From JAWXBA01 sp048499805 (lineage in GTDB: Bacteria; Gemmatimonadota; Gemmatimonadetes; Gemmatimonadales; GWC2-71-9): DNA of 64,000 nt. How positions within the stretch are numbered: position 1 is the first letter of the stretch; each line of letters begins with the position of its first letter. Under the pieces are notes generated by a model. It had not been told where the DNA came from, did no database searches, and worked only from the letters and a program-made list of their open reading frames with translations. A program made the translations under genes and the position numbers. The DNA is taken from NCBI GenBank assembly GCA_048499805.1, contig JASNZF010000004.1:62001-126000 (forward strand), written 5' to 3'. Positions 41,137 to 49,326 of the stretch are shown in pieces.

Positions 41137-42480
41137 TCACTTCCCCACACAGAACCGACTGAAGATCCTCCCCAGTACCTCGTCGGGATCCATCACGCCG
41201 ATCAACGCATCGAGGGCCGCGAGGGCGCCCTGGACCTGGTGCGCCGCGAGCGCGGCGTCTCCCGAGGGTCCGAGGAGCCCCTCGACCGGCGCGAGGGCCT
41301 CTGTGGCCGCCTCCAGGCCGATCCGGTGCCGTTCCCGAAGCAGGACCGGCTCATCGTCGCGGAGCACGCCCCCCGCCGCTCCCTGAAAGGCGGCGATCGC
41401 CGCCGCCGACCGAAGCGCCCCCAACCCCTCCCCATCAACGACCGACACCGCAATCCCCTCCACCTCCTCACCATCGCGGGTGGGGACCAGGTCCGACTTG
41501 GTGCGCACCACAATCGCCACCCGTCCCCGGATCGCCTCACGCTCCCCCGGCTCGAGCGGGCGGCCGGCTTCGGCGCAGAGCAGGACCAGGTCGGCCGACT
41601 CCAGGTAGCGTCGGCTGACCTCGATCCCCAGGCGTTCCACCATGTCATCGGCCTCGCGAAGGCCGGCGGTATCGGCGAGCCGGATCGGCCAGCCGTCGAA
41701 CTCGGTGTCGGCTTCCACCGCATCCCGGGTGGTGCCGGGCACCGGCGTCACCAGGGCCCGATTCACCCCCAGGAGCGCATTGAAGAGCGAGGACTTGCCG
41801 GAATTGGGGGCCCCGGCCAGCACCACCAGCGCCCCCGTCCGGAGCCGCTCGCCGGCGGGGGCGGTGCGCAGGAGCCGGTCGATGTCAGCCTGGACCGCTC
41901 GGAGCTGGCCCGCCATCGCCTGGGGTGAGATGGGGCCGTCGTCCTCACCCGGGAAGTCGATCTCGTAGGAAAGCGCCGCGACAAGGTCAAGTAGTTGTAG
42001 CCGCAACCTCTGTATCCGGGCCGACAAACCACCCTCGACCTGGTGCAGCGCAGCCCGGGCCTGGGTCGGGGCGTAGGCATCCACGAGGTCGGCCACCCCC
42101 TCGGCCTGCAGCAGGTCCATTTTCCCGTTCAGGACCGCCCGCCGCGTGAACTCGCCGGGCTCGGCAGGTCGGGCTCCCGCGCCGAGGAGGGCTCCCATGA
42201 CCTGGTTGGCCGCCATCGCCCCCCCGTGGCAGTGGAACTCGACCATGTCTTCGCCGGTGTAGCTCCGGGGTCCGGGGAAGACCAGGTACAGCCCCCGGTC
42301 CACCGCCCGGCCTGCACGATCAAGGAATGTTCCGAGGTTGGCCCGTCGGGGCAGGTCGGTGCGGAGGCCCTCGACGACGGTGGCGGCCAGCGCGAACGCC
42401 CGCGCCCCCGAGAGGCGCACCACGGCCACCGCCCCCCGTCCGGGGGCGGTGGCCAGCGCGACGATCGGATCCGAGAGCAT
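41137..42480 (-). CDS. mnmE: tRNA modification GTPase MnmE
   Basis: A protein of 447 residues. N-terminal formyl-THF-binding domain (PIVALATAPGRGAVAVVRLSG; YTGEDMVEFHCHGG), a helical domain and an inserted GTPase with GAPNSGKSSLFN (G1), TTRDAVE (G2), DTAGLR (G3) and RTKSDL (G4). It ends with the essential FCVGK, whose Cys is used in catalysis. With MnmG it modifies U34 of certain tRNAs. It lies at the end of the conserved rpmH-rnpA-yidD-yidC-mnmE cluster next to dnaA. Confidence 0.97.
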   Translation of the reverse strand: MLSDPIVALATAPGRGAVAVVRLSGARAFALAATVVEGLRTDLPRRANLGTFLDRAGRAVDRGLYLVFPGPRSYTGEDMVEFHCHGGAMAANQVMGALLGAGARPAEPGEFTRRAVLNGKMDLLQAEGVADLVDAYAPTQARAALHQVEGGLSARIQRLRLQLLDLVAALSYEIDFPGEDDGPISPQAMAGQLRAVQADIDRLLRTAPAGERLRTGALVVLAGAPNSGKSSLFNALLGVNRALVTPVPGTTRDAVEADTEFDGWPIRLADTAGLREADDMVERLGIEVSRRYLESADLVLLCAEAGRPLEPGEREAIRGRVAIVVRTKSDLVPTRDGEEVEGIAVSVVDGEGLGALRSAAAIAAFQGAAGGVLRDDEPVLLRERHRIGLEAATEALAPVEGLLGPSGDAALAAHQVQGALAALDALIGVMDPDEVLGRIFSRFCVGK

Positions 42481-42515
42481 CGCCGCAATCTAGGGAGGGG
42501 CCCCGGCGGGGGCGC

Positions 42516-44228
42516 CTACCGGCGCTTGCCGCCCTTGGGGGCCGGTGCCGGCGGGGTGGGTGGGTTGCGGCGGAGCCGCTCCTGCGTCAGCAGCCACTGC
42601 TGGGGAATGCTGGCCATGTTGCTGATGAAGTAGTACAGGTTGAGCCCACTGGCGAACTGGCCAAACATGAACGTCATCATCGGCGGCATGATGTACAGCA
42701 TCATCTTCATCTGCGGGTTGGGCGCCATGCCTCGCTGGCCGAGCTTCATCAGCCCGTACATCGAAAGCCCCATCAGCACCGGGGTGATCCACAGCGGGTC
42801 GGCGCGCGACAGGTCGGGCAGCCACAGGAAGCTCTCGCCCCGCAGCTCGATCGTGTTCTGGAAGACGAAGAACAGCGCCAGCAGCACCGGCCACGGCAGC
42901 AGCATCGGCCAGCACCCGCCGAGCGGGTTGACGTTGTGCTCCTTGTACAGCTTGAACATCTCCTGCTGCAGCTTCTGGGGGTCGTTCTTGTACTTCTCCT
43001 GCATCTCCTTCATGATCGGCTGGATCGCCTGCATCTCCATGCTCGATCGCATCGCCTTCTGGTTGAGCGGCCAGAGCAGCAGCCGGATCAGCACCCCGAA
43101 CGCGATCAGCACCGCTCCGTAGGGCAGGCTCAGGTTGTCGTGCATCCAGACCAGCAGCCAGCGCGCGCCCAGCGCCACCGGACGGATCAGCGAGCGGAAC
43201 CCCGGCCAGCCGTACGGATTCACGTCGTCGAATTCGTTCCCCAGGGCGTTGAGTCGCGGGTACTCCATGGGGCCGGCATAGACCAGGTAGTGAAAGCGGC
43301 CGTCGCTGGCCACCGGGAGGCTGGCCTGCACGTCCACCAGCGCCGGCTTGGGGCTGAGCGGGTCCGCGTGGAACGCCCGCGCCCCGCTGAGGCGGCCCCG
43401 CGCCCCGGCGGGCTGGGTGGAGTCGATCGCGAAGATCGCCGCGACGAAGTACTTGGACTTGATCGCCACCCACTCGAAGGGTCCGCTGAGCACCAGCGGG
43501 GCCCCCTGCTCGATCTTCTGGAAGCGGGTCAGTTCGGTGTCTTCCGCCTTGACGACCACACCCAGCTCGTGGCGATGCTCGGCCGAGTCGCTCTCGGTGT
43601 TGCGGAGCCCCGGCCCCATCCCGATCAGCAGCTGCCCGCCATTCGGGCCCACCCCGTCGATGCGTCCCTCGACCGCGATCTGATAGGTCCCGGGAACGAA
43701 CCGATAGGTCAGCGTGACCGGCAGCCCGCGCACCGTGGCCGACAGCGAGAAGGCCGTGTCCCCGACGGCCACGTCGAGGTCGCGTTGGGTCGCCTCGAAC
43801 AGGGTCTCGCCGAGCGCCAGCGTGTCGCCACCCACCACCAGCGACGACGCCAGCAGCGCGCTGCCGGGCTGGAGGATCTGCGCCGCCCGGCCGCCATCGG
43901 CCGGCAGCATGGAGCGATACTCGGGGAGGGTGGCGGCGATCAGGCGTCCGCCTCGGGTGCTGAAGCGATACTCGTAGAGCGAGGAGCGCACCGTGACGGT
44001 GTCCGGAGCCACGATCGGCGCGGGTGCCGCCTCGAGGGGTGGAGCGGAGTCCGCCTGGAGCCGCGGGGAGACGGCCGCCGGCATCTCGCTGGGCGGCGCA
44101 ACCGCGACGGTGTCGGTGGTGGCAGGGGTGGTGGCGCCCGGGGGCGGCACGGGGGGCTTGAATAGCACCGCCGGGGCGACAGCCACCAGCATCATGAGCA
44201 GAATTGCCGCAACGACTCGCCGGTCCAT
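42516..44228 (-). CDS. yidC: Membrane protein insertase YidC
   Basis: A protein of 570 residues from ATG 44228 (GAGGG just upstream). N-terminal helix MDRRVVAAILLMMLV, a Pro/Thr-rich linker, then the large periplasmic domain (about 75-345) and the conserved insertase core: YGAVLIAFGVLIRLLLWPLNQ, MQAIQPIMKEMQEKYKNDPQKLQQE, NPLGGCWPMLLPWPVLLALFF and the last helices with GLNLYYFISN. The basic C-tail may contact the ribosome. It inserts membrane proteins with or without SecYEG. Confidence 0.96.
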   Translation of the reverse strand: MDRRVVAAILLMMLVAVAPAVLFKPPVPPPGATTPATTDTVAVAPPSEMPAAVSPRLQADSAPPLEAAPAPIVAPDTVTVRSSLYEYRFSTRGGRLIAATLPEYRSMLPADGGRAAQILQPGSALLASSLVVGGDTLALGETLFEATQRDLDVAVGDTAFSLSATVRGLPVTLTYRFVPGTYQIAVEGRIDGVGPNGGQLLIGMGPGLRNTESDSAEHRHELGVVVKAEDTELTRFQKIEQGAPLVLSGPFEWVAIKSKYFVAAIFAIDSTQPAGARGRLSGARAFHADPLSPKPALVDVQASLPVASDGRFHYLVYAGPMEYPRLNALGNEFDDVNPYGWPGFRSLIRPVALGARWLLVWMHDNLSLPYGAVLIAFGVLIRLLLWPLNQKAMRSSMEMQAIQPIMKEMQEKYKNDPQKLQQEMFKLYKEHNVNPLGGCWPMLLPWPVLLALFFVFQNTIELRGESFLWLPDLSRADPLWITPVLMGLSMYGLMKLGQRGMAPNPQMKMMLYIMPPMMTFMFGQFASGLNLYYFISNMASIPQQWLLTQERLRRNPPTPPAPAPKGGKRR

Positions 44229-44331
44229 GTTCCCTCGACGCAAGAGCAGCCCACACCGTCACACGGCCGGGGCGGCCAGATTGTTTCAGGCCGGGATCGG
44301 GCCCCGGCTCGTTGGTCGGGGCGTCGACTCC

Positions 44332-44362
44332 CGCCCCCCTGCCCCCCTGCCCCGCCGCCCCA
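44332..44362. repeat. CCCCCCTG octamer tract
   Basis: Three CCCCCCTG-like units sit just past the yidD stop in the 137-bp yidD-yidC gap. No complementary G arm is present on the same side, unlike most other elements. Confidence 0.7.
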
Positions 44363-44365
44363 CCG

Positions 44366-44596
44366 TCACGGCACCGGGTCGAACCCTCCCGGGTTGAACG
44401 GGTGGCACCGGATCAGCCGGCGGCCCCCAAGCCAGGTGCCCTTCAGGAAGCCGTACCGCTCCACCGCCTCGAGCGTGTATTGCGAGCAGGAGGGGGTGAA
44501 CCGGCAGGAGGGGGGCAGCGCGGGCGAAATGAACCGCTGATAACCCCGGATCAGCAGCATCGCGATCCTCTGGGGCCACCGCAGCGGCGAGATCAC
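44366..44596 (-). CDS. yidD: Membrane protein insertion efficiency factor YidD
   Basis: A protein of 76 residues from GTG 44596, which overlaps the rnpA stop as GTGA; an internal ATG at 44560 is less likely. The family motif is intact: RGYQRFISPALPPSCRFTPSCSQYTLEAVERYG, then GGRRLIRCHPFNPGGFDPVP, with the three conserved Cys. It is a small amphipathic factor that helps YidC. The position between rnpA and yidC is the usual one. Confidence 0.93.
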   Translation of the reverse strand: MISPLRWPQRIAMLLIRGYQRFISPALPPSCRFTPSCSQYTLEAVERYGFLKGTWLGGRRLIRCHPFNPGGFDPVP

Positions 44597-44946
44597 GTCG
44601 GCCCGATCGCCGAGTCGCGCCAGGCCAGCAGTTGGGACCGGAGCGACTCGAACGAGGCGCCATACGCTTCGCGGCGGGCCCGGATCACCAGATCCCAGCC
44701 GGGCTGACGGCCCTGGATCTCCCGCCGCCAGATCTCCTTCAGCCGTCGGCGCAAACGATTGCGGGCCACCGCACTGGACTGGAACCGGGGTACAATCAGT
44801 CCCATCCGTGGGTGACCCGCTGCGTTGTGCGTCCAGATCACGTCCAGGTGGCTCAGCCGATGGCGTTTTCCGGTGCGCAGGACCTGTCGGAGATCGCTCT
44901 CCCGCGCCAACCGGTGCCACCGGGGAACCGCTTCACCGGGCGTCAG
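44593..44946 (-). CDS. rnpA: Ribonuclease P protein component (start uncertain)
   Basis: The conserved body is clear: RLARESDLRQVLRTGKR, HLDVIWTH, RMGLIVPR, AVARNRLRRRLKEIWRRE (the RNR motif) and DLVIRARREA. No ATG or GTG lies where the family begins. Options: CTG 44946, overlapping the rpmH stop as CTGA (117 residues, used here); TTG 44910 (105 residues); or GTG 45120, upstream of rpmH, giving 175 residues with rpmH nested in another frame, as reported for Thermus. The last in-frame stretch is open across all of rpmH. The protein pairs with the RNase P RNA at 49323-49705. It is coupled to yidD by GTGA. Confidence 0.85.
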   Translation of the reverse strand: MTPGEAVPRWHRLARESDLRQVLRTGKRHRLSHLDVIWTHNAAGHPRMGLIVPRFQSSAVARNRLRRRLKEIWRREIQGRQPGWDLVIRARREAYGASFESLRSQLLAWRDSAIGPT

Positions 44947-45104
44947 GCGCTCGCGTGCTTGGAGGGAAGCGAGACCGTCAGCTGGCGACGCCCCTTCTTG
45001 CGACGGCGCGACAGCACTGCCTGACCCCAACGATCGGCCATCCGGGCCCGAAAACCATGCTTGTTGATCCGCTTCTTGTTGCGCGGCTGATATGTCGGCT
45101 TCAT
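44943..45104 (-). CDS. rpmH: 50S ribosomal protein L34
   Basis: A protein of 53 residues from ATG 45104. It begins MKPTYQPRNKKRINKHGFRA and continues RMADRWGQAVLSRRRKKGRR, the complete L34 signature. The usual L34 length is 44-47, so the C-terminal tail QLTVSLPSKHASA is a slight extension. It is the first gene of the minus-strand cluster and is divergent from dnaA, the standard arrangement around many origins. Confidence 0.97.
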   Translation of the reverse strand: MKPTYQPRNKKRINKHGFRARMADRWGQAVLSRRRKKGRRQLTVSLPSKHASA

Positions 45105-45164
45105 GAATCCTAGTCCTCACGGTGAACCGATAAAGCTACTCGATCCAGCCCGGTCCGGTCAAGG

Positions 45165-45193
45165 TTGACTTTTCCACAACGGGGCCGTAAACT
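45165..45193 (+). promoter_or_regulatory. dnaA promoter with embedded DnaA box
   Basis: TTGACT (45165-45170), a 17-bp spacer and TAAACT (45188-45193) make the best sigma-70-type promoter in the window, 55 bp before the dnaA ATG. TTTTCCACA (45170-45178), eight of nine bases of the TTATCCACA consensus, overlaps the -35 and spacer. DnaA bound there would block its own promoter. Confidence 0.7.
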
Positions 45194-45248
45194 CGCCAGC
45201 CCTTACCGCACCTCGCCCGGCCCTGCGGCCGGTTCATGAAGAGTCGAC

Positions 45249-46637
45249 ATGTCGCTTTCACCAAAAGACGCCTGGAAGCAGATCCTCGAGGAGGCCAAGC
45301 GGGAGCTCCCCGCCCATGCCATCCAGAGCTGGCTCGTGCCGGCCGAGCCACTGGCCCTCGAGGGTAGCCGCCTGATCATCGGGGCCCCCGACCAGTTCTC
45401 GGTGAACTGGAACGAGGAGAAGCACGCCGCCCTCCTGGCCCGCCTGGCCGAACCCCTCCTGGGCCATGGCGCCGAGGTGGTCTTTCGGGTCATGGAGGAG
45501 CGCCAGAAGCGGCCCCAGATGGACTTCTTCGTGGCCCCCGCCGCCGAGCCGGCGCCGGCGGCCCCCTCGGTGGCCAACCCGAGCTCCCAGCCGCTCAACG
45601 ACCGCTACACCTTCGACAACTTCGTCATCGGCAAGTCCAACGAAATGGCGGCCGCGGCCGCCAACGCCGTCGGCGAGGCCCCCGGCAAGACCTACAACCC
45701 GCTCTTCATCTACGGGGCCACCGGCCTGGGCAAGACCCACCTGATGCAGGCCATCGCCCACCGGGTGCTGGCCCGGGAGCCGAACACCCGGGTCCTCTAC
45801 GTCGGCGCCGAGCGGTTCATCAACGAGGTGATCGAGGGGATCCACGGCCGGACGATGCAGAACCTGCGTCGCCGCTACCGGTCCGAGGTCGATCTCTTCC
45901 TGGTCGACGACGTCCACTTCCTGGAGGGCAAGGAGGCCACCCAGGAGGAGTTCTTCCACACCTTCAACTCCCTCTCCGGCGAACGGCGCCAGATCGTCCT
46001 GACCTCCGACCGCCCCCCGACCGAGATGCCGGGGCTCGAGGCGCGGCTGGTCAGCCGGTTCCAGGCCGGGATGGTCGTCGACGTCGGCCAGCCGGACCTG
46101 GAGCACCGGATCGCCATCCTCCGGAAGAAGAAGGAGCAGGACCACCTCGAGACCGCGATCCCCGACGAGGTCCTCGCGTTCATCGCCGAGCACGTCCCCT
46201 CGAATGTGCGCGAGCTGGAGGGGTGCATCATCAAGCTGATCCTCTACGGCTCGCTCAAGAAGCGCGAGATCACCATCGAGACCGCCCGCGAGGCGCTCTC
46301 CGACAAGATCCGCCCGGTCCAGGGTGGCGCCGTGGTCACCCGGGCGATGCCGAGCATCGACAAGGTCCAGGAGATCGTGGCCAAGCGGTGGGGGGTCACC
46401 CCGGAGGGGCTGCGGTCCAAGGCGCGGATCAAGACGCTCACCGTGCCGCGGCAGATCGCCATGTACCTCGCCCGCGACATGCTGCAGATGCAGCTTGTGG
46501 AAATCGGGCAGTCGTTCGGCGGCCGCGATCACTCGACTGTGATTCATTCTGTGGACAAGGTCCAGCAGCAGTTGCAGCGGGATCGCGCCTTCCGGGAGCG
46601 GGTGGAGTCGGCGCGGCAGGAGTTGTTGGCACAATAA
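45249..46637 (+). CDS. dnaA: Chromosomal replication initiator protein DnaA
   Basis: A protein of 462 residues. Domain I is 1-85, a short linker follows, then the AAA+ domain: YTFDNFVIGKSN, GATGLGKTH (Walker A, 156-164), LFLVDDVHF (Walker B, about 216-224), LTSDRPP (sensor I) and RLVSRFQ. Domain IV carries the DNA-binding signature GRDHSTVIHSV near the C-terminus. It binds DnaA boxes and opens the origin. The upstream promoter contains a DnaA box. dnaN follows after 220 bp. A GAAGAG 7 bases before ATG is a weak ribosome site. Confidence 0.98.
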   Translation: MSLSPKDAWKQILEEAKRELPAHAIQSWLVPAEPLALEGSRLIIGAPDQFSVNWNEEKHAALLARLAEPLLGHGAEVVFRVMEERQKRPQMDFFVAPAAEPAPAAPSVANPSSQPLNDRYTFDNFVIGKSNEMAAAAANAVGEAPGKTYNPLFIYGATGLGKTHLMQAIAHRVLAREPNTRVLYVGAERFINEVIEGIHGRTMQNLRRRYRSEVDLFLVDDVHFLEGKEATQEEFFHTFNSLSGERRQIVLTSDRPPTEMPGLEARLVSRFQAGMVVDVGQPDLEHRIAILRKKKEQDHLETAIPDEVLAFIAEHVPSNVRELEGCIIKLILYGSLKKREITIETAREALSDKIRPVQGGAVVTRAMPSIDKVQEIVAKRWGVTPEGLRSKARIKTLTVPRQIAMYLARDMLQMQLVEIGQSFGGRDHSTVIHSVDKVQQQLQRDRAFRERVESARQELLAQ

Positions 46638-46817
46638 TCGTCCAGGCGAATGGATCGCTGTGGAGAGTGCGGACAACCCCGGGGTTCTTCCCCGGTCGTC
46701 CAGACTCCCCACACCGCACGGGATGGTGTGGACACGGGCAACTCCGTGCGTCGCGTGGAGATGATGCGATCGTCCACAGTTCCACACTCTCTACTACTGC
46801 TTCTAGTTCTTATATTC
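46550..46817. other. Candidate replication origin (DnaA-box cluster, AT-rich tract)
   Basis: Boxes related to TTATCCACA: TTGTCCACA on the minus strand (46550-46558), CTGTGGAGA (46658-46666), TGTGGACAC (46727-46735), TCGTCCACA (46770-46778) and AGTTCCACA (46778-46786). An AT-richer stretch (46787-46817, ending TTATATT) follows and could unwind. A GC hairpin at 46671-46701 may end dnaA transcription. TATATT 46811-46816 can serve as the dnaN -10. Confidence 0.55.
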
Positions 46818-46857
46818 CGGTGGTGCAGTACTACAGCTTAGCAAAACGAGGCGGCAG

Positions 46858-47970
46858 ATGAAGTTCACGATTACCCGGGAGAAGCTCCAGGAAGGACTCG
46901 TGGCGGTGGCGGCCTCCGTCCCCACCAAGACCACCCTTCCCGTCCTCTCCAACATCCTGGTCGAGGCGACCCGCGATGGGCTCCGGTTGTCCGGAACCGA
47001 TCTCGACATCGCGGTCAGCACCACCATCCCCGCCTCGGTCGACCAGGAGGGGGCCATCACGCTGCCCGCCCGGAAGCTGGTGGAGATCGTTCGCGAGCTC
47101 CCCTCCGCCGCCATCCGGATCACCAGTTCCGGCGAGCAGCGGGTCGCCATCGAGTGCGGGAAGTCGAAGTTCAAGCTGCTCGGCCTCTCCAAGGAGGAGT
47201 TCCCCGCCTTTCCGGCCGTCAAGTTCGAGGGCGGCTGGCGGGTGCCGTCCAAGGATCTCCAGAAGCTGATCTCCCACGTCGCCTTCGCCGCCAGCACCGA
47301 GGAGAGCCGTCCGATCCTCAATGGCGTGCTCTGGGAGCTCAAGAACGACCGGATGCGCATGGTGGCCACCAATGGGCACCGTTTGGCCCGCATGGACGTT
47401 CCGGTCGCAGGTGGAGGGGGTCAGCAGGCCGACCTCATCGTCCCTCCCAAGGCCCTCGACCAGATCAAGCGCCTCTTTGCCAGCGACGACGAGGTCGAAC
47501 TGGCCAAGAGCGAGAACCACCTCGGCTTCCGGTCCTCGACTACCCAGGTCTTCACCCGGCTGATCGAGGGACCATACCCGAATTACGAGCAGGTGATTCC
47601 GCGCGAGAACGATAAGATCGCCACCGCCGACAAGTCCGCCCTGAGCGCCGCCCTCCGCCGGATGAGCATCGTCGCCAGCGACCAGACCCACCGGATCCGG
47701 GTGGCCTTTGCCAGCGGCTCGTGCAAGCTCTCGGTGCAGACCCCGGACCTGGGCGAGGCGCAGGAGGAACTCGCCGTCGCCTACGACGGGGATCCGCTCG
47801 AGATCGGCTTCAACGCGCTGTACATGCTCGAGGTCCTGAAGTACATGCCGACCGACGAGGTCCGGTTGACCTTCAAGGCCCCGGAACGCGCCGCGACCTG
47901 CGAGCCGGTGGGGTGGGACGACCCGGCCAGCTACCTGACCCTGGTGATGCCGCTGCGACTGGTCGATTGA
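46858..47970 (+). CDS. dnaN: DNA polymerase III beta subunit (sliding clamp)
   Basis: A protein of 370 residues with three repeated clamp domains. Characteristic segments: MKFTITREKLQEGLVAVAASVPTK at the start, TLPVLSNILVEA, LRLSGTDLDIAVS, RMVATNGHRLARMDVPV in the second domain and the C-terminal YLTLVMPLRL. It encircles DNA and tethers the polymerase; holA and polA of this window are functional partners. GAGG lies 7 bases before the ATG. recF does not follow; the next gene is convergent mtgA. Confidence 0.98.
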   Translation: MKFTITREKLQEGLVAVAASVPTKTTLPVLSNILVEATRDGLRLSGTDLDIAVSTTIPASVDQEGAITLPARKLVEIVRELPSAAIRITSSGEQRVAIECGKSKFKLLGLSKEEFPAFPAVKFEGGWRVPSKDLQKLISHVAFAASTEESRPILNGVLWELKNDRMRMVATNGHRLARMDVPVAGGGGQQADLIVPPKALDQIKRLFASDDEVELAKSENHLGFRSSTTQVFTRLIEGPYPNYEQVIPRENDKIATADKSALSAALRRMSIVASDQTHRIRVAFASGSCKLSVQTPDLGEAQEELAVAYDGDPLEIGFNALYMLEVLKYMPTDEVRLTFKAPERAATCEPVGWDDPASYLTLVMPLRLVD

Positions 47971-47982
47971 TGTCGGTGGGGT

Positions 47983-48113
47983 GAGGGAGAAGCATGCAGC
48001 GAGAAGGGAGAAGCGGGCCGATCCGGCCCGCTCCTCCCTTCGGCCTTCCCACCCCTTCCCTTCCTGGTGCCGGCTTCTCGCTTCTCCCTTCTCGCTGCTC
48101 CCTTCCTATCGCA
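47983..48113. repeat. Paired GAGAAGG element with internal hairpin
   Basis: The purine arm (47983-48018) and pyrimidine arm (48074-48113) enclose GCGGGCC/GGCCCGC (about 48015-48033). The pyrimidine arm overlaps the last codons of mtgA. Confidence 0.8.
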
Positions 48114-48903
48114 GCCGCTGCAGGATGATCGCCTGCCGGGCCCGCATCCGAGCCGGCCGGTACGCGGGGTTGGAAAGCCGGGGAAACGGCAGCAGGGCGG
48201 CGAGGGCGGCGGCCTCGGTCCGCGCCAGCCGGGCTGCGGGCTTGTTGAAGTAGGCCTGGCTGGCCGCCTCCACCCCCCAGATCCCCGGCCCGAACTCCGC
48301 CACGTTCAGGTACAGCTCCAGGATCCGGTCCTTCGGCAGCGACCACTCCAGGCGCTTGGCCAGCATGGCCTCCTTCACCTTGCGGAGCGGATTGCGCGAG
48401 GGCGAGAGGTAGAGGTTCTTGGCCAGCTGCTGGGTCAGGGTGCTGGCCCCGCGCACCCCGCCCGCCCCGGTCACGGAACGCCGCAGGGCCCGCAGCAGGT
48501 CGCTGCGGTGGCGCGGGTTGTCCCATTCAAACGCATCGCGCGGATACCCCAGCGCCCTGCGAATCTCGACCCAGTCGAAGCCCGCGTGCTCGTAGAACCG
48601 GTTGTCCTCGGCAATCAGGACCGCCCGGCGCATCACCGGGGCGATCGCCTCCAGTGGAACCGGCCGGTAGAGGCGCTGGTCGGGCAGCCGTTCCGCCGCC
48701 GGGCCGGACCACCGCTCCTGCATCGCCATGAAGGCGGTCTCGCGGGGCATGGCCACCCGATACCAGATCGGTGGCGGCGCCGCCACCAGGAGCCAGGCCA
48801 ACGACAGGCCGACCCCCCACTTGGTCCAGCGCCACCACCGGCGGGGAGTGGCCGGGGTGCCAGGCCGCTGCCTCCCCTCCCCCTCCGGCGGTGGCAGCGG
48901 CAT
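48106..48903 (-). CDS. mtgA: Monofunctional peptidoglycan glycosyltransferase (GT51)
   Basis: A protein of 265 residues from ATG 48903, with an excellent GGGAGGAG 5 bases upstream; GTG 48933 is rejected for this reason. One N-terminal membrane helix (WGVGLSLAWLLVAA). GT51 motifs: EDNRFYEHAGFDW with the catalytic Glu, RGASTLTQQLAKNLYLSP, RKVKEAMLAKRLEW and KDRILELYLNVAEFGPGIWGVEAAS. It polymerises lipid II into glycan strands on the outer face of the inner membrane. It has no transpeptidase domain. Confidence 0.93.
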   Translation of the reverse strand: MPLPPPEGEGRQRPGTPATPRRWWRWTKWGVGLSLAWLLVAAPPPIWYRVAMPRETAFMAMQERWSGPAAERLPDQRLYRPVPLEAIAPVMRRAVLIAEDNRFYEHAGFDWVEIRRALGYPRDAFEWDNPRHRSDLLRALRRSVTGAGGVRGASTLTQQLAKNLYLSPSRNPLRKVKEAMLAKRLEWSLPKDRILELYLNVAEFGPGIWGVEAASQAYFNKPAARLARTEAAALAALLPFPRLSNPAYRPARMRARQAIILQRLR

Positions 48904-49293
48904 CCGCACTCCTCCCCCAATCGGCCCGCTCACGGGAGGCGAACCACCGCGAGGACGGGGATCGGTGCTGGCGTCATCGCCATGGACACCGTCGACGGCT
49001 GGGACACGGTTCGGCTCCCCCCAGGAAGCAACCCGCGTGGGTCGACATAGTAGTTGTCATAACAACAACCTACCATTCTTGCGCCGGTCTCTCCACCCGG
49101 GGCCTGCATCATTCCCGCCACCGTCGTCGTGAACGACGCCGAGACCTTCCGGGATGGCGTGCCAAGCAATTCCCTGGCGCCTGCGGCAAAGGGTACTCGG
49201 GGATCTGCGCGCCGGCCGGCAGGAGCAGCGGAATCGACACCGGGCCTCTCCAGGGGAACGATGCGGGACCAGGGGGAGCGTGACCGATGTACA
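48904..49293. other. Intergenic region upstream of mtgA with an AT-rich inverted repeat
   Basis: No gene is supported. An unusually AT-rich stretch (about 49045-49080) contains GTTGT-CATA-ACAAC (49053-49066), a possible operator or promoter for mtgA, whose start is 150 bp away. The rest is GC-rich with no clear structure. Confidence 0.4.
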
Positions 49294-49326
49294 GACCCCC
49301 CGGGCCGCGTGAGCGGTCCGGGGGGC
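49294..49326 (-). terminator. Terminator of the RNase P RNA gene
   Basis: On the minus strand CCCCCCGGACCGC, loop TCAC, GCGGCCCGGGGGG and then TCTGT follow the end of rnpB. The stem is 13 bp with one mismatch. It overlaps the last bases of P1. Confidence 0.75.
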
